A stretch of 64,000 nt of DNA from Clusia tigrina (taxonomy: Eukaryota; Arthropoda; Insecta; Diptera; Clusiidae): contig OV050033.1 in the NCBI GenBank assembly GCA_920105625.2, positions 89,282,280 through 89,346,279 of the forward strand, read 5' to 3'. Positions 12,149-25,249 of the stretch are shown piece by piece. The position numbers and the translations under genes were made by a program. Under the pieces are notes generated by a model. That model did not search any database. It saw nothing but the letters and a program-made list of their open reading frames with translations, and was not told the DNA's origin. Numbering within the stretch: position 1 is the stretch's first letter; each line of letters opens with the position of its first letter.

Positions 12149-13520
12149 GCTTGTAACTTTTTACTGGAGCGTCATAAAACCTTGAAATTTTGTAACAAGA
12201 AAGTACTCGAGCCTGTTGTCAATTTGAGCTATCGCTCGAAGCTATGCTACCTTTGAGTCCCACATCAAACACTGATAAATCTTCAAATGGCCCTAACTTC
12301 TATACGGTACGTCCTACACCTATCAAAGTTTGCAACATACAAATTCTTGTAACTTTTTAATGGAGCGTCATAAAACTTTGAAATTTTGTAACAATAAAGT
12401 ACTCGAGCCTCTTGTCAATTTAAGCTACCGCTCAAAGCTATGCTACCCTTGAGTCCCAAACCAAACACTGATAAAACTTCAAATGGAACTAGCTTCTATA
12501 CGGTTCGTCCTACACCTATCAAAGTTTGCAACATACAAATGCTTGTAACTTTTTATTGGAGCGTCATAAAAGCTTGAAATTTTGTAACAATAAAGTACTC
12601 GAGCCCCTTGTCAATTTGAGCTATCGCTCAAAGCTATGCTACTCTTGAGTCCCAAATCAAACACTGATAAATCTTTTAATGGCCCTAACTTCTATACGGA
12701 ACGTCCTACACCTATCAAAGTTTGCAACATACAAATGCTTTTAACTTTTTACTGGAGCGGCATAAAACCTTGAAATTTTGTAACAATAAAGTCCTCGAGC
12801 CTCTTGTCAATTTAAGCTATCGCTCAAAGCTATGCTACCCTTGAGTCCCAAATCAAACACTGATAAAACTCCAAATGGCCCTAACTTCTATACGGTACAT
12901 CCTACACCTATCAGAGTTTGCAACATACAAATGCTTGTAACTTTTTACTGGAACGTCATAAAACCTTGAAATTTTGTAAGAATAAAATACTCGAGCCTCT
13001 TGTCAATTTAAGCTATCCCTCAAAGCTATGCTACCCTTGAGTCCCAAATCAAACACTGATAAAACTTCAAATGGCCCTAACTTCTATACGGTACGTCCTA
13101 AGCGTATCAAAGTTTGCAACATACAAATGCTTGTAACTTTTTACTGGAGCGTCATAAAACCTTGAAATTTTGTAACAATAAAGTACTCGAGCCTCTTGTC
13201 AATTTAAGCTATCGCTCAAAGCTATGCTTCCCTTGAGTCTCAAATCAAACACTGATCAAACTTCAAATGGCCCTAACTTCTATACGGTACGTCCTACACC
13301 TATCAAAGTTTGCAACATACAAATGCTTGTAACTTTTTACTGGAGCGTCATAAAACCTTGAAATTTTGTAACAATAAAGTACTCGAGCCTCTTGTCAATT
13401 TAAACTATCGCTCAAAGCTATGCTACCCTTGAGTCGCAAATCAAACACTGATAAAACTTCAAATGGCCCTAACTTCTATATAGTACGTCCTACACCTATC
13501 AAAGTTTGCAACATACAAAT
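12149..13520. repeat. Seven-monomer block, copy 1 of a distant duplication
   Basis: This 1372-bp block recurs at 20165-21536, a shift of 8016 bp. Both copies share tcagag in place of tcaaag (12911 and 20927), ctaccgctc, aaaccaaac and the aaactatcgc / gagtcgc monomer at the end. The shift equals 41 monomers minus 20 bp, which is accounted for by two 186-bp monomers between the copies. Confidence 0.88.
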
Positions 13521-14304
13521 GCTTGTAACTTTTTACTGGAGCATCATAAAACCTTGAAATTTTGTAACAATAAAGAACTCGAGCCTCTTGTCAATTTAAG
13601 CTATCGCTCAAAGCTATGCTACCCGTGAGTCCCAAATCAAACACTGATAAAACTTCAAATGGCCCTAACTTCTATACGGTACGTCCTACACCTATCAAAG
13701 TTTGCAACATACAAATGCTTGTAACTTTTTACTGGAACGTCATAAAACCTTGAAATTTTGTAAGAATAAAATACTCGAGCCTCTTGTCAATTTAAGCTAT
13801 CCCTCAAAGCTATGCTACCCTTGAGTCCCAAATCAAACACTGATAAAACTTCAAATGGCCCTAACTTCTATACGGTACGTCCTAAGCCTATCAAAGTTTG
13901 CAACATACAAATGCTTGTAACTTTTTACTGGAGCGTCATAAAACCTTGAAATTTTGTAACAATAAAGTACTCGAGCCTCTTGTCAATTTAAGCTATCGCT
14001 CAAACCTATGCTTCCCTTGAGTCTCAAATCAAACACTGATCAAACTTCAAATGGCCCTAACTTCTATACGGTACGTCCTACACCTATCAAAGTTTGCAAC
14101 ATACAAATGCTTGTAACTTTTTACTGGAGCGTCATAAAACCTTGAAATTTTGTAACAATAAAGTACTCGAGCCTCTTGTCAATTTAAACTATCGCTCAAA
14201 GCTATGCTACCCTTGAGTCGCAAATCAAACACTGATAAAACTTCAAATGGCCCTAACTTCTATATAGTACGTCCTACACCTATCAAAGTTTGCAACATAC
14301 AAAT

Positions 14305-14490
14305 GCTTGTAACTTTTTACTGGAGCATCATAAAACCTTGAAATTTTGTAACAATAAAGGGCTCGAGCCTCTTGTCAATTTAAACTATCGCTAAAGCTAT
14401 GCTACCCTTGAGTCGCAAATCAAACACTGATAAAACTTCAAATGGCCCTAACTTCTATATAGTACCTATCAAAGTTTGCAACATACAAAT
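14305..14490. repeat. 186-bp deletion monomer, copy 1
   Basis: This monomer lacks nine bases between tatatagtac and ctatc and one c in cgctaaagc, so it is 10 bp short. Both lesions recur together at 16059-16244 and 21537-21722. Copy 1 is distinguished by gggctcgag instead of gaactcgag. Confidence 0.92.
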
Positions 14491-14882
14491 GCTTGTAACT
14501 TTTTACTGAAGCGTCATAAAACGTTGAAATTTTGTAACAATAAAGTACTCGAGCCTCTTGTCAATTTAAGCTATCGCTCAAAGCTATTCTACCCTTGAGT
14601 CCCAAATGAAACACTGATAAAACTTCATATGGCCCAAACTTCTATATGGTACGTCCAACACCTATCAAAGTTTGCAACAAAGGAATGCTTGCAACTTTTT
14701 ACTGGAGCGTCATAAAACCTTGAAATTTTGTAACAATAATGTGCTCGAGCCTCTTATAAATTTAAGCTATCGCTCAAAGCTATGCTACCCTTGAGTCCCA
14801 AATCAAACACTGATAAAACTCCAAATGGCCCTAACTTCTATACGGTACATCCTACACCTATCAAAGTTTGCAACATACAAAT

Positions 14883-16058
14883 GCTTGTAACTTTTTACTG
14901 GAACGTCATAAAACCTTGAAATTTTGTAAGAATAAAATACTCGAGCCTCTTGTCAATTTAAGCTATCCCTCAAAGCTATGCTACCCTTGAGTCCCAAATC
15001 AAACACTGATAAAACTTCAAATGGCCCTAACTTCTATACGGTACGTCCTAAGCCTATCAAAGTTTGCAACATACAAATGCTTGTAACTTTTTACTGGAGC
15101 GTCATAAAACCTTGAAATTTTGTAACAATAAAGTACTCGAGCCTCTTGTCAATTTAAGCTATCGCTCAAAGCTATGCTTCCCTTGAGTCTCAAATCAAAC
15201 ACTGATCAAACTTCAAATGGCCCTAAATTCTATACGGTACGTTCTACACCTATAAAAGTTTGCAACATACAAATGCTTGTAACTTTTTACTGGAGCGTCA
15301 TAAAACCTTGAAATTTTGTAACAATAAAGTACTCGAGCCTCTTGTCAATTTAAACTATCGCTCAAAGCTATGCTACCCTTGAGTCGCAAATCAAACACTG
15401 ATAAAACTTCAAATGGCCCTAACTTCTATATAGTACGTCCTACACCTATCAAAGTTTGCAACATACAAATGCTTGTAACTTTTTACTGGAACGTCATAAA
15501 ACCTTGAAATTTTGTAAGAATAAAATACTCGAGCCTCTTGTCAATTTAAGCTATCCCTCAAAGCTATGCTACCCTTGAGTCCCAAATCAAACACTGATAA
15601 AACTTCAAATGGCAATAACTTCTATACGGTACGTCCTAAGCCTATCAAAGTTTGCAACATACAAATGCTTGTAACTTTTTACTGGAGCGTCATAAAACCT
15701 TGAAATTTTGTAACAATAAAGTACTCTAGCCTCTTGTCAATTTAAGCTATCGCTCAAAGCTATGCTTCCCTTGAGTCTCAAATCAAACACTGATCAAACT
15801 TCGAATGGCCCTAACTTCTATACGGTACGTCCTACACCTATCAAAGTTTGCAACATACAAATACTTGTAACTTTTTACTGGAGCGTCATAAAACCTTGGA
15901 ATTTTGTAGCAATAAAGTACTCGAGCCTCTTGTCAATTTAAACTATCGCTCAAAGCTATGCTACCCTTGAGTCGCAAATCAAACACTGATAAAACTTCAA
16001 ATGGCCATAACTTCTATATAGTACGTCCTACACCTATCAAAGTTTGCAACATACAAAT
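14883..16058. repeat. Tandem three-monomer duplication (2 x 588 bp)
   Basis: The unit gaacgtc with agaataaaat, then gcttccc with gagtctc, then aaactatcgc with gagtcgc lies at 14883-15470 and again at 15471-16058. A third copy is at 13717-14304, separated by the 186-bp, actgaagcg and aaaggaatg monomers. The last copy carries private changes (tactctagcc, ttggaattttgtagc). Confidence 0.87.
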
Positions 16059-16244
16059 GCTTGTAACTTTTTACTGGAGCATCATAAAACCTTGAAATTT
16101 TGTAACAATAAAGAACTCGAGCCTCTTGTCAATTTAAACTATCGCTAAAGCTATGCTAACCTTGAGTCGCAAATCAAACACTGATAAAACTTCAAATGGC
16201 CCTAACTTCTATATAGTACCTATCAAAGTTTGCAACATACAAAT
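16059..16244. repeat. 186-bp deletion monomer, copy 2
   Basis: It has the same two lesions as 14305-14490 (cgctaaagc and atagtacctatc) and lies 1754 bp further on, which is nine monomers minus 10 bp. It is followed by the same actgaagcg and aaaggaatg monomers. Confidence 0.92.
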
Positions 16245-16440
16245 GCTTGTAACTTTTTACTGAAGCGTCATAAAACGTTGAAATTTTGTAACAATAAAGT
16301 ACTCGAGCCTCTTGTCAATTTAAGCTATCGCTCAAAGCTATTCTACCCTTGAGTCCCAAATGAAACACTGATAAAACTTCATATGGCCCTAACTTCTATA
16401 TGGTACGTCCAACACCTATCAAAGTTTGCAACAAAGGAAT

Positions 16441-16636
16441 GCTTGCAACTTTTTACTGGAGCGTCATAAAACCTTGAAATTTTGTAACAATAAAGTACTC
16501 GAGCCTCTTGTCAATTTAAGCTATCGCTCAAAGCTATGCTTCCCTTGAGTCTCAAATCAAACACTGATCAAACTTCAAATGGCCCTAAATTCTATACGGT
16601 ACGTTCTACACCTATCAAAGTTTGCAACATACAAAT
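16441..16636. repeat. Hybrid monomer, aaaggaatg type to gcttccc type
   Basis: The start (aaaggaatgcttgcaac) is that of the 14687 type. The rest (agtactcgag, gcttccc, gagtctc, gatcaaac, ccctaaattc, acgttctac) is that of the monomer at 15079. The shared ccctaaattc and acgttc variants identify the donor type precisely. A crossover within a monomer is the likely origin. Confidence 0.75.
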
Positions 16637-17616
16637 GCTTGTAACTTTTTACTGGAGCGTCATAAAACCTTGAAATTTTGTAACAATAAAGTACTCGAGC
16701 CTCTTGTCAATTTAAACTATCGCTCAAAGCTATGCTACCCTTGAGTCGCAAATCAAACACTGATAAAACTTCAAATGGCCCTAACTTCTATATAGTACGT
16801 CCTACACCTATCAAAGTTTGCAACATACAAATGCTTGTAACTTTTTACTGGAGCATCATAAAACCTTGAAATTTTGTAACAATAAAGAACTCGAGCCTCT
16901 TGTCAATTTAAGCTATCGCTCAAAGCTATGCTACCCGTGAGTCCCAAATCAAACACTGATAAAACTTCAAATGTCCCTAACTTCTATACGGTACGTCCTA
17001 CACCTATCAAAGTTTGCAACATACAAATGCTTGTAACTTTTTACTGAAGCGTCATAAAATGTTGAAATTTTGTAACAATAAAGTACTCGAGCCTCTTGTC
17101 AATTTAAGCTATCGCTCAAAACTATTCTACACTTGAGTCCCAAATGAAACACTGATAAAACTTCATATGGCCCTAACTTCTATATGGTACGTCCAACACC
17201 TATCAAAGTTTGCAACAAAGGAATGCTTGTAACTTTTTACTGGAGCGTCATAAAACCTTGAAATTTTGTAACAATAATGTGCTCGAGCCTCTTATAAATT
17301 TAAGCTATCGCTCAAAGCTATGCTACCCTTGAGTCCCAAATCAAACACTGATAAAACTTCAAATGGCCCTAACTTCTACATGGTACGTCCTACACCTATC
17401 AAAGTTTGCAACATACAAATGCTTGTAACTTTTTACTGGAGCGTCATAAAACCTTGAAATTTTGTAACAAGAAAGTACTCGAGCCTGTTGTCAATTTGAG
17501 CTATCGCTCGAAGCTATGCTACCCTTGAGTCCCACATCAAACACTGATAAATCTTCAAATGGCCCTAACTTCTATACGGTACGTCCTACACCTATCAAAG
17601 TTTGCAACATACAAAT

Positions 17617-19184
17617 TCTTGTAACTTTTTAATGGAGCGTCATAAAACTTTGAAATTTTGTAACAATAAAGTACTCGAGCCTCTTGTCAATTTAAGCTAT
17701 CGCTCAAAGCTATGCTACCCTTGAGTCCCAAATCAAACACTGATAAAACTCCAAATGGCCCTAACTTCTATACGGTACATCCTACACCTATCAAAGTTTG
17801 CAACATACAAATGCTTGTAACTTTTTACTGGAACGTCATAAAACCGTGAAATTTTGTAAGAATAAAATACTCGAGCCTCTTGTCAATTTAAGCTATCCCT
17901 CAAAGCTATGCTACCCTTGAGTCCCAAATCAAACACTGATAAAACTTCAAATGGCCCTAACTTCTATACGGTACGTCCTAAGCCTATCAAAGTTTGCAGC
18001 ATACAAATGCTTGTAACTTTTTACTGGAGCGTCATAGAACCTTGAAATTTTGTAACAATAAAGTACTCGAGCCTCTTGTCAATTTAAGCTATCGCTCAAA
18101 GCTATGCTACCCGTGAGTCCCAAATCAAACACTGATAAAACTTCAAATGGCCCTAACTTCTATACGGTACGTCCTACACCTATCAAAGTTTGCAACATAC
18201 AAATGCTTGTAACTTTTTACTGAAGCGTCATAAAACGTTGAAATTTTGTAACAATAAAGTACTCGAGCCTCTTGTCAATTTAAGCTATCGCTCAAAGCTA
18301 TTCTACCCTTGAGTCCCAAATGAAACACTGATAAAACTTCAAATGGCCCTAACTTCTATATGGTACGTCCAACACCTATCAAAGTTTGCAACAAAGGAAT
18401 GCTTGCAACTTTTTACGGGAGCGTCATAAAACCTTGAAATTTTGTAACAATAAAGTGCTCGAGCCTCTTATAAATTTAAGCTATCGCTCAAAGCTATGCT
18501 ACCCTTGAGTCCCAAATCAAACACTGATAAAACTTCAAATGGCCCTAACTTCTACATGGTACGTCCTACACCTATCAAAGTTTGCAACATACAAATGCTT
18601 GTAACTTTTTACTGGAGCGTCATAAAACCTTGAAATTTTGTAACAAGAAAGTACTCGAGCCTGTTGTCAATTTGAGCTATCGCTCGAAGCTATGCTACCC
18701 TTGAGTCCCACATCAAACACTGATAAATCTTCAAATGGCCCTAACTTCTATACGGTACGTCCTACACCTATCAAAGTTTGCAACATACAAATTCTTGTAA
18801 CTTTTTAATGGAGCGTCATAAAACTTTGAAATTTTGTAACAATAAAGTACTCGAGCCTCTTGTCAATTTAAGCTACCGCTCAAAGCTATGCTACCCTTGA
18901 GTCCCAAAGCAAACACTGATAAAACTTCAAATGGAACTAGCTTCTATACGGTACGTCCTACACCTATCAAAGTTTGCAACATACAAATGCTTGTAACTTT
19001 TTATTGGAGCGTCATAAAACCTTGAAATTTTGTAACAAGAAAGTACTCGAGCCTGTTGTCAATTTGAGCTATCGCTCGAAGCTATGCTACCCTTGAGTCC
19101 CACATCAAACACTGATAAATCTTCAAATGGCCCTAACTTCTATACGGTACGTCCTACACCTATCAAAGTTTGCAACATACAAAT
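17617..19184. repeat. 8-monomer block, copy 1 (1568 bp)
   Basis: The monomers from 17617 to 18793 recur at 19185 to 20361. Shared private variants include accgtgaaat, tttgcagcat, catagaacc, tttacggg and tttttaatgg. The few differences seen are ctcaaagc / ctctaagc, actgaagc / actgtagc and aaagcaaac / aaaccaaac. The two copies are adjacent, so this is a recent tandem duplication. Confidence 0.92.
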
Positions 19185-20752
19185 TCTTGTAACTTTTTAA
19201 TGGAGCGTCATAAAACTTTGAAATTTTGTAACAATAAAGTACTCGAGCCTCTTGTCAATTTAAGCTATCGCTCTAAGCTATGCTACCCTTGAGTCCCAAA
19301 TCAAACACTGATAAAACTCCAAATGGCCCTAACTTCTATACGGTACATCCTACACCTATCAAAGTTTGCAACATACAAATGCTTGTAACTTTTTACTGGA
19401 ACGTCATAAAACCGTGAAATTTTGTAAGAATAAAATACTCGAGCCTCTTGTCAATTTAAGCTATCCCTCAAAGCTATGCTACCCTTGAGTCCCAAATCAA
19501 ACACTGATAAAACTTCAAATGGCCCTAACTTCTATACGGTACGTCCTAAGCCTATCAAAGTTTGCAGCATACAAATGCTTGTAACTTTTTACTGGAGCGT
19601 CATAGAACCTTGAAATTTTGTAACAATAAAGTACTCGAGCCTCTTGTCAATTTAAGCTATCGCTCAAAGCTATGCTACCCGTGAGTCCCAAATCAAACAC
19701 TGATAAAACTTCAAATGGCCCTAACTTCTATACGGTACGTCCTACACCTATCAAAGTTTGCAACATACAAATGCTTGTAACTTTTTACTGTAGCGTCATA
19801 AAACGTTGAAATTTTGTAACAATAAAGTACTCGAGCCTCTTGTCAATTTAAGCTATCGCTCAAAGCTATTCTACCCTTGAGTCCCAAATGAAACACTGAT
19901 AAAACTTCAAATGGCCCTAACTTCTATATGGTACGTCCAACACCTATCAAAGTTTGCAACAAAGGAATGCTTGCAACTTTTTACGGGAGCGTCATAAAAC
20001 CTTGAAATTTTGTAACAATAAAGTGCTCGAGCCTCTTATAAATTTAAGCTATCGCTCAAAGCTATGCTACCCTTGAGTCCCAAATCAAACACTGATAAAA
20101 CTTCAAATGGCCCTAACTTCTACATGGTACGTCCTACACCTATCAAAGTTTGCAACATACAAATGCTTGTAACTTTTTACTGGAGCGTCATAAAACCTTG
20201 AAATTTTGTAACAAGAAAGTACTCGAGCCTGTTGTCAATTTGAGCTATCGCTCGAAGCTATGCTACCCTTGAGTCCCACATCAAACACTGATAAATCTTC
20301 AAATGGCCCTAACTTCTATACGGTACGTCCTACACCTATCAAAGTTTGCAACATACAAATTCTTGTAACTTTTTAATGGAGCGTCATAAAACTTTGAAAT
20401 TTTGTAACAATAAAGTACTCGAGCCTCTTGTCAATTTAAGCTACCGCTCAAAGCTATGCTACCCTTGAGTCCCAAACCAAACACTGATAAAACTTCAAAT
20501 GGAACTAGCTTCTATACGGTACGTCCTACACCTATCAAAGTTTGCAACATACAAATGCTTGTAACTTTTTATTGGAGCGTCATAAAAGCTTGAAATTTTG
20601 TAACAATAAAGTACTCGAGCCCCTTGTCAATTTGAGCTATCGCTCAAAGCTATGCTACTCTTGAGTCCCAAATCAAACACTGATAAATCTTTTAATGGCC
20701 CTAACTTCTATACGGAACGTCCTACACCTATCAAAGTTTGCAACATACAAAT
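19185..20752. repeat. 8-monomer block, copy 2 (1568 bp)
   Basis: This is the second half of the tandem pair that starts at 17617. Its last monomer (20557) differs from 18989: it has the gccccttg / cttttaatgg variants, while 18989 has aacaagaaag and cctgttg. That places the duplication junction near 18989-19184. Confidence 0.9.
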
Positions 20753-21536
20753 GCTTTTAACTTTTTACTGGAGCGGCATAAAACCTTGAAATTTTGTAAC
20801 AATAAAGTCCTCGAGCCTCTTGTCAATTTAAGCTATCGCTCAAAGCTATGCTACCCTTGAGTCCCAAATCAAACACTGATAAAACTCCAAATGGCCCTAA
20901 CTTCTATACGGTACATCCTACACCTATCAGAGTTTGCAACATACAAATGCTTGTAACTTTTTACTGGAACGTCATAAAACCTTGAAATTTTGTAAGAATA
21001 AAATACTCGAGCCTCTTGTCAATTTAAGCTATCCCTCAAAGCTATGCTACCCTTGAGTCCCAAATCAAACACTGATAAAACTTCAAATGGCCCTAACTTC
21101 TATACGGTACGTCCTAAGCCTATCAAAGTTTGCAACATACAAATGCTTGTAACTTTTTACTGGAGCGTCATAAAACCTTGAAATTTTGTAACAATAAAGT
21201 ACTCGAGCCTCTTGTCAATTTAAGCTATCGCTCAAAGCTATGCTTCCCTTGAGTCTCAAATCAAACACTGATCAAACTTCAAATGGCCCTAACTTCTATA
21301 CGGTACGTCCTACACCTATCAAAGTTTGCAACATACAAATGCTTGTAACTTTTTACTGGAGCGTCATAAAACCTTGAAATTTTGTAACAATAAAGTACTC
21401 GAGCCTCTTGTCAATTTAAACTATCGCTCAAAGCTATGCTACCCTTGAGTCGCAAATCAAACACTGATAAAACTTCAAATGGCCCTAACTTCTATATAGT
21501 ACGTCCTACACCTATCAAAGTTTGCAACATACAAAT
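20165..21536. repeat. Seven-monomer block, copy 2 of a distant duplication
   Basis: This copy matches 12149-13520 at a shift of 8016 bp and shares the rare tcagag variant. Differences are few, for example agcgtatc near 13103 against agcctatc here, and ggttcgtcc against ggtacgtcc. The flanks differ at both ends of the pair. Confidence 0.88.
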
Positions 21537-21722
21537 GCTTGTAACTTTTTACTGGAGCATCATAAAACCTTGAAATTTTGTAACAATAAAGAACTCGAGC
21601 CTCTTGTCAATTTAAACTATCGCTAAAGCTATGCTACCCTTGAGTCGCAAATCAAACACTGATAAAACTTCAAATGGCCCTAACTTCTATATAGTACCTA
21701 TCAAAGTTTGCAACATACAAAT
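21537..21722. repeat. 186-bp deletion monomer, copy 3
   Basis: It has both lesions of 14305-14490 and 16059-16244, with the same following monomers (actgaagcg at 21723, aaaggaatg at 21919). It sits just after the second copy of the 8016-bp-shifted block, so it belongs to a different neighbourhood on its left side. Confidence 0.92.
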
Positions 21723-23289
21723 GCTTGTAACTTTTTACTGAAGCGTCATAAAACGTTGAAATTTTGTAACAATAAAGTACTCGAGCCTCTTGTCAATTTA
21801 AGCTATCGCTCAAAACTATTCTACCCTTGAGTCCCAAATGAAACACTGATAAAACTTCATATGGCCCTAACTTCTATATGGTACGTCCAACACCTATCAA
21901 AGTTTGCAACAAAGGAATGCTTGCAACTTTTTACTGGAGCGTCATAAAACCTTGAAATTTTGTAACAATAATGTGCTCGAGCCTCTTATAAATTTAAGCT
22001 ATCGCTCAAAGCTATGCTACCCTTGAGTCCCAAATCAAACACTGATAAAACTCCAAATGGCCCTAACTTCTATACGGTACATCCTACACCTATCAAAGTT
22101 TGCAACATACAAATGCTTGTAACTTTTTACTGGAGCGTCATAAAACCTTGAAATTTTGTAACAATAAAGTACTCGAGCCTCTTGTCAATTTAAACTATCG
22201 CTCAAAGCTATGCTACCCTTGAGTCGCAAATCAAACACTGATAAAACTTCAAATGGAACTAACTTCTATATAGTACGTCCTACACCTATCAAAGTTTGCA
22301 ACATACAAATGCTTGTAACTTTTTACTGGAGCATCATAAAACCTTGAAATTTTGTAACAATAAAGAACTCGAGCCTCTTGTCAATTTAAGCTATCGCTCA
22401 AAGCTATGCTACCCGTGAGTCCCAAATCAAACACTGATAAAACTTCAAATGGCCCTAACTTCTATACGGTACGTCCTACACCTATCAAAGTTTGCAACAT
22501 ACAAATGCTTGTAACTTTTTACTGAAGCGTCATAAAACGTTGAAATTTTGTAACAATAAAGTACTCGAGCCTCTTGCCAATTTAAGCTATCGCTCAAAGC
22601 TATTCTACCCTTGAGTCCCAAATGAAACACTGATAAAACTTCATATGGCCCTAACTTCTATATGGTACGTCCAACACCTATCAAAGTTTGCAACAAAGGA
22701 ATGCTTGCAACTTTTTACTGGAGCATCATAAAACCTTGAAATTTTGTAACAATAATGTGCTCGAGCCTCTTATAAATTTAAGCTATCGCTCAAAGCTATG
22801 CTACCCTTGAGTCCCAATTCAAACACTGATAAAACTTCAAATGGCCCTAACTTCTACATGGTACGTCCTACACCTATCAAAGTTTGCAACATTCAAATGC
22901 TTGTAACTTTTTACTGGAGCGTCATAAAACCTTGAAATTTTGTAACAAGAAAGTACTCGAGCCTGTTGTCAATTTGAGCTATCGCTCGAAGCTATGCTAC
23001 CCTTGAGTCCCACATCAAACACTGATAAATCTTCAAATGGCCCTAACTTCTATACGGTACGTCCTACACCTATCAAAGTTTGCAACATACAAATTCTTGT
23101 AAATTTTAATGGAGCGTCATAAAACTTTGAAATTTTGTAACAATAAAGTACTCGAGCCTCTTGTCAATTTAAGCTATCGCTCAAAGCTATGCTACCCTTG
23201 AGTCCCAAATCAAACACTGATAAAACTTCAAATGGAACTAGCTTCTATACGGTACGTCCTACACCTATCAAAGTTTCCAACATACAAAT

Positions 23290-25249
23290 GCTTGTAACTT
23301 TTTATTGGAGCGTCATAAAAGCTTGAAATTTTGTAACAATAAAGTACTCGAGCCCCTTGTTAATTTGAGCTATCGCTCAAAGCTATGCTACTCTTAAGTC
23401 CCAAATCAAACACTGATAAATCTTTTAATGGCCCTAACTTCTATACGGAACGTCCTACACCTATCAAAGTTTGCAACATACAAATGCATTTAACTATTTA
23501 CTGGAGCGGCATAAAACCTTGAAATTTTGTAACAATAAAGTCCTCGAGCCTCTTGTCAATTTAAGCTATCGCTCAAAGCTATGCTACCCTTGAGTCCCAA
23601 ATCAAACACTGATAAAACTCCAAATGGCCCTAACTTCTATACGGTACATCCTACACCTATCAAAGTTTGCAACATACAAATGCTTGTAACTTTTTACTGG
23701 AACGTCATAAAACCTTGAAATTTTGTAAGAATAAAATACTCGAGCCTCTTGTCAATTTAAGCTATCCCTCAAAGCTATGCTACCCTTGAGTCCCAAATCA
23801 AACACTGATAAAACTTCAAATGGCCCTAACTTCTATACGGTACGTCCTAAGCCTATCAAAGTTTGCAATATACAAATGCTTGTAACTTTTTACTGGAGCG
23901 TCATAAGACCTTGAAATTTTGTAACAATAAAGTACTCGAGCCTCTTGTCAATTTAAGCTATCGCTCAAAGTTATGCTTCCCTTGAGTCTCAAATCAAACA
24001 CTGATCAAACTTCAAATGGCCCTAACTTCTATATGGTACGTCCTACACCTATCAAAGTTTGCAACATACAAATGCTTGTAACTTTTTACTGAAGCGTCAT
24101 AAAACCTTGAAATTTTGTAACAATAAAGTACTCGAGCCTCTTGTCAATTTAAACTATCGCTCAAAGCTATGCTACCCTTGAGTCCCAAATCAAACACTGA
24201 TAAAACTTCAAATGGAACTAGCTTCTATACGGTACGTCCTACACCTATCAAAGTTTCCAACATACAAATGCTTGTAACTTTTTATTGGAGCGTCATAAAA
24301 GCTTGAAATTTTGTAACAATAAAGTACTCGAGCCCCTTGTTAATTTGAGCTATCGCTCAAAGCTATGCTACTCTTAAGTCCCAAATCAAACACTGATAAA
24401 TCTTTTAATGGCCCTAACTTCTATACGGAACGTCCTAAACCTATCAAAGTTTGCAACATACAAATGCTTTTAACTATTTACTGGAGCGGCATAAAACCTT
24501 GAAATTTTGTAACAATAAAGTCCTCGAGCCTCTTGTCAATTTAAGCTATCGCTCAAAGCTATGCTACCCTTGAGTCCCAAATCAAACACTGATAAAACTC
24601 CAAATGGCCCTAACTTCTATACGGTACATCCTACACCTATCAAAGTTTGTAACATACAAATGCTTGTAACTTTTTACTGGAACGTCATAAAACCTTGAAA
24701 TTTTGTAAGAATAAAATACTCGAGCCTCTTGTCAATTTAAGCTATCCCTCAAAGCTATGCTACCCTTGAGTCCCAAATCAAACACTGATAAAACTTCAAA
24801 TGGCCCTAACTTCTATACGGTACGTCCTAAGCCTATCAAAGTTTGCAATATACAAATGCTTGTAACTTTTTACTGGAGCGTCATAAGACCTTGAAATTTT
24901 GTAACAATAAAGTACTCGAGCCTCTTGTCAATTTAAGCTATCGCTCAAAGCTATGCTTCCCTTGAGTCTCAAATCAAACACTGATCAAACTTCAAATGGC
25001 CCTAACTTCTATACGGTACGTCCTACACCTATCAAAGTTTGCAACATACAAATGCTTGTAACTTTTTACTGAAGCGTCATAAAACTTTGAAATTTTGTAA
25101 CAATAAAGTACTCGAGCCTCTTGTCAATCTAAACTATCGCTCAAAGCTATGCTACCCTTGAGTTCCAAATCAAACACTGATAAAACTTCAAATGGCCCTA
25201 ACTTCTATACGGTACGTCCTACACCTATCAAAGTTTGCAACATACAAAT
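23290..25249. repeat. Tandem five-monomer duplication (2 x 980 bp)
   Basis: Copy 1 is 23290-24269 and copy 2 is 24270-25249. Each contains tttccaac/tattgg with ttgttaatttgag and actcttaag, then gcggcat with taactattta, gaacgtc, cataagacc, and actgaagcg with an aaactatc half. The last monomer of copy 1 ends in ggaactagc, which leads into copy 2. The last of copy 2 instead has gagttcc and leads to region 4. Confidence 0.9.

Larger units (their letters stand above)
10581..25249. repeat. Array region 3: 8-monomer HOR domain
   Basis: The core order is aacaagaaag with cctgttg; attcttg with ggaactagc; tattgg with gccccttg and cttttaatgg; gcttttaac with gcggcat and gtcctcg; agaataaaatac with atccctc; gcttccc with gagtctc and gatcaaac; actgaagcg with aaacgttg and gctattc; aaaggaatgcttgcaac with cttataaat. 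Full or partial cycles begin at 10581, 12149, 17617, 19185 and 20165, with inserted or lost monomers between them. The order matches region 1 with the middle monomers absent. Confidence 0.88.
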
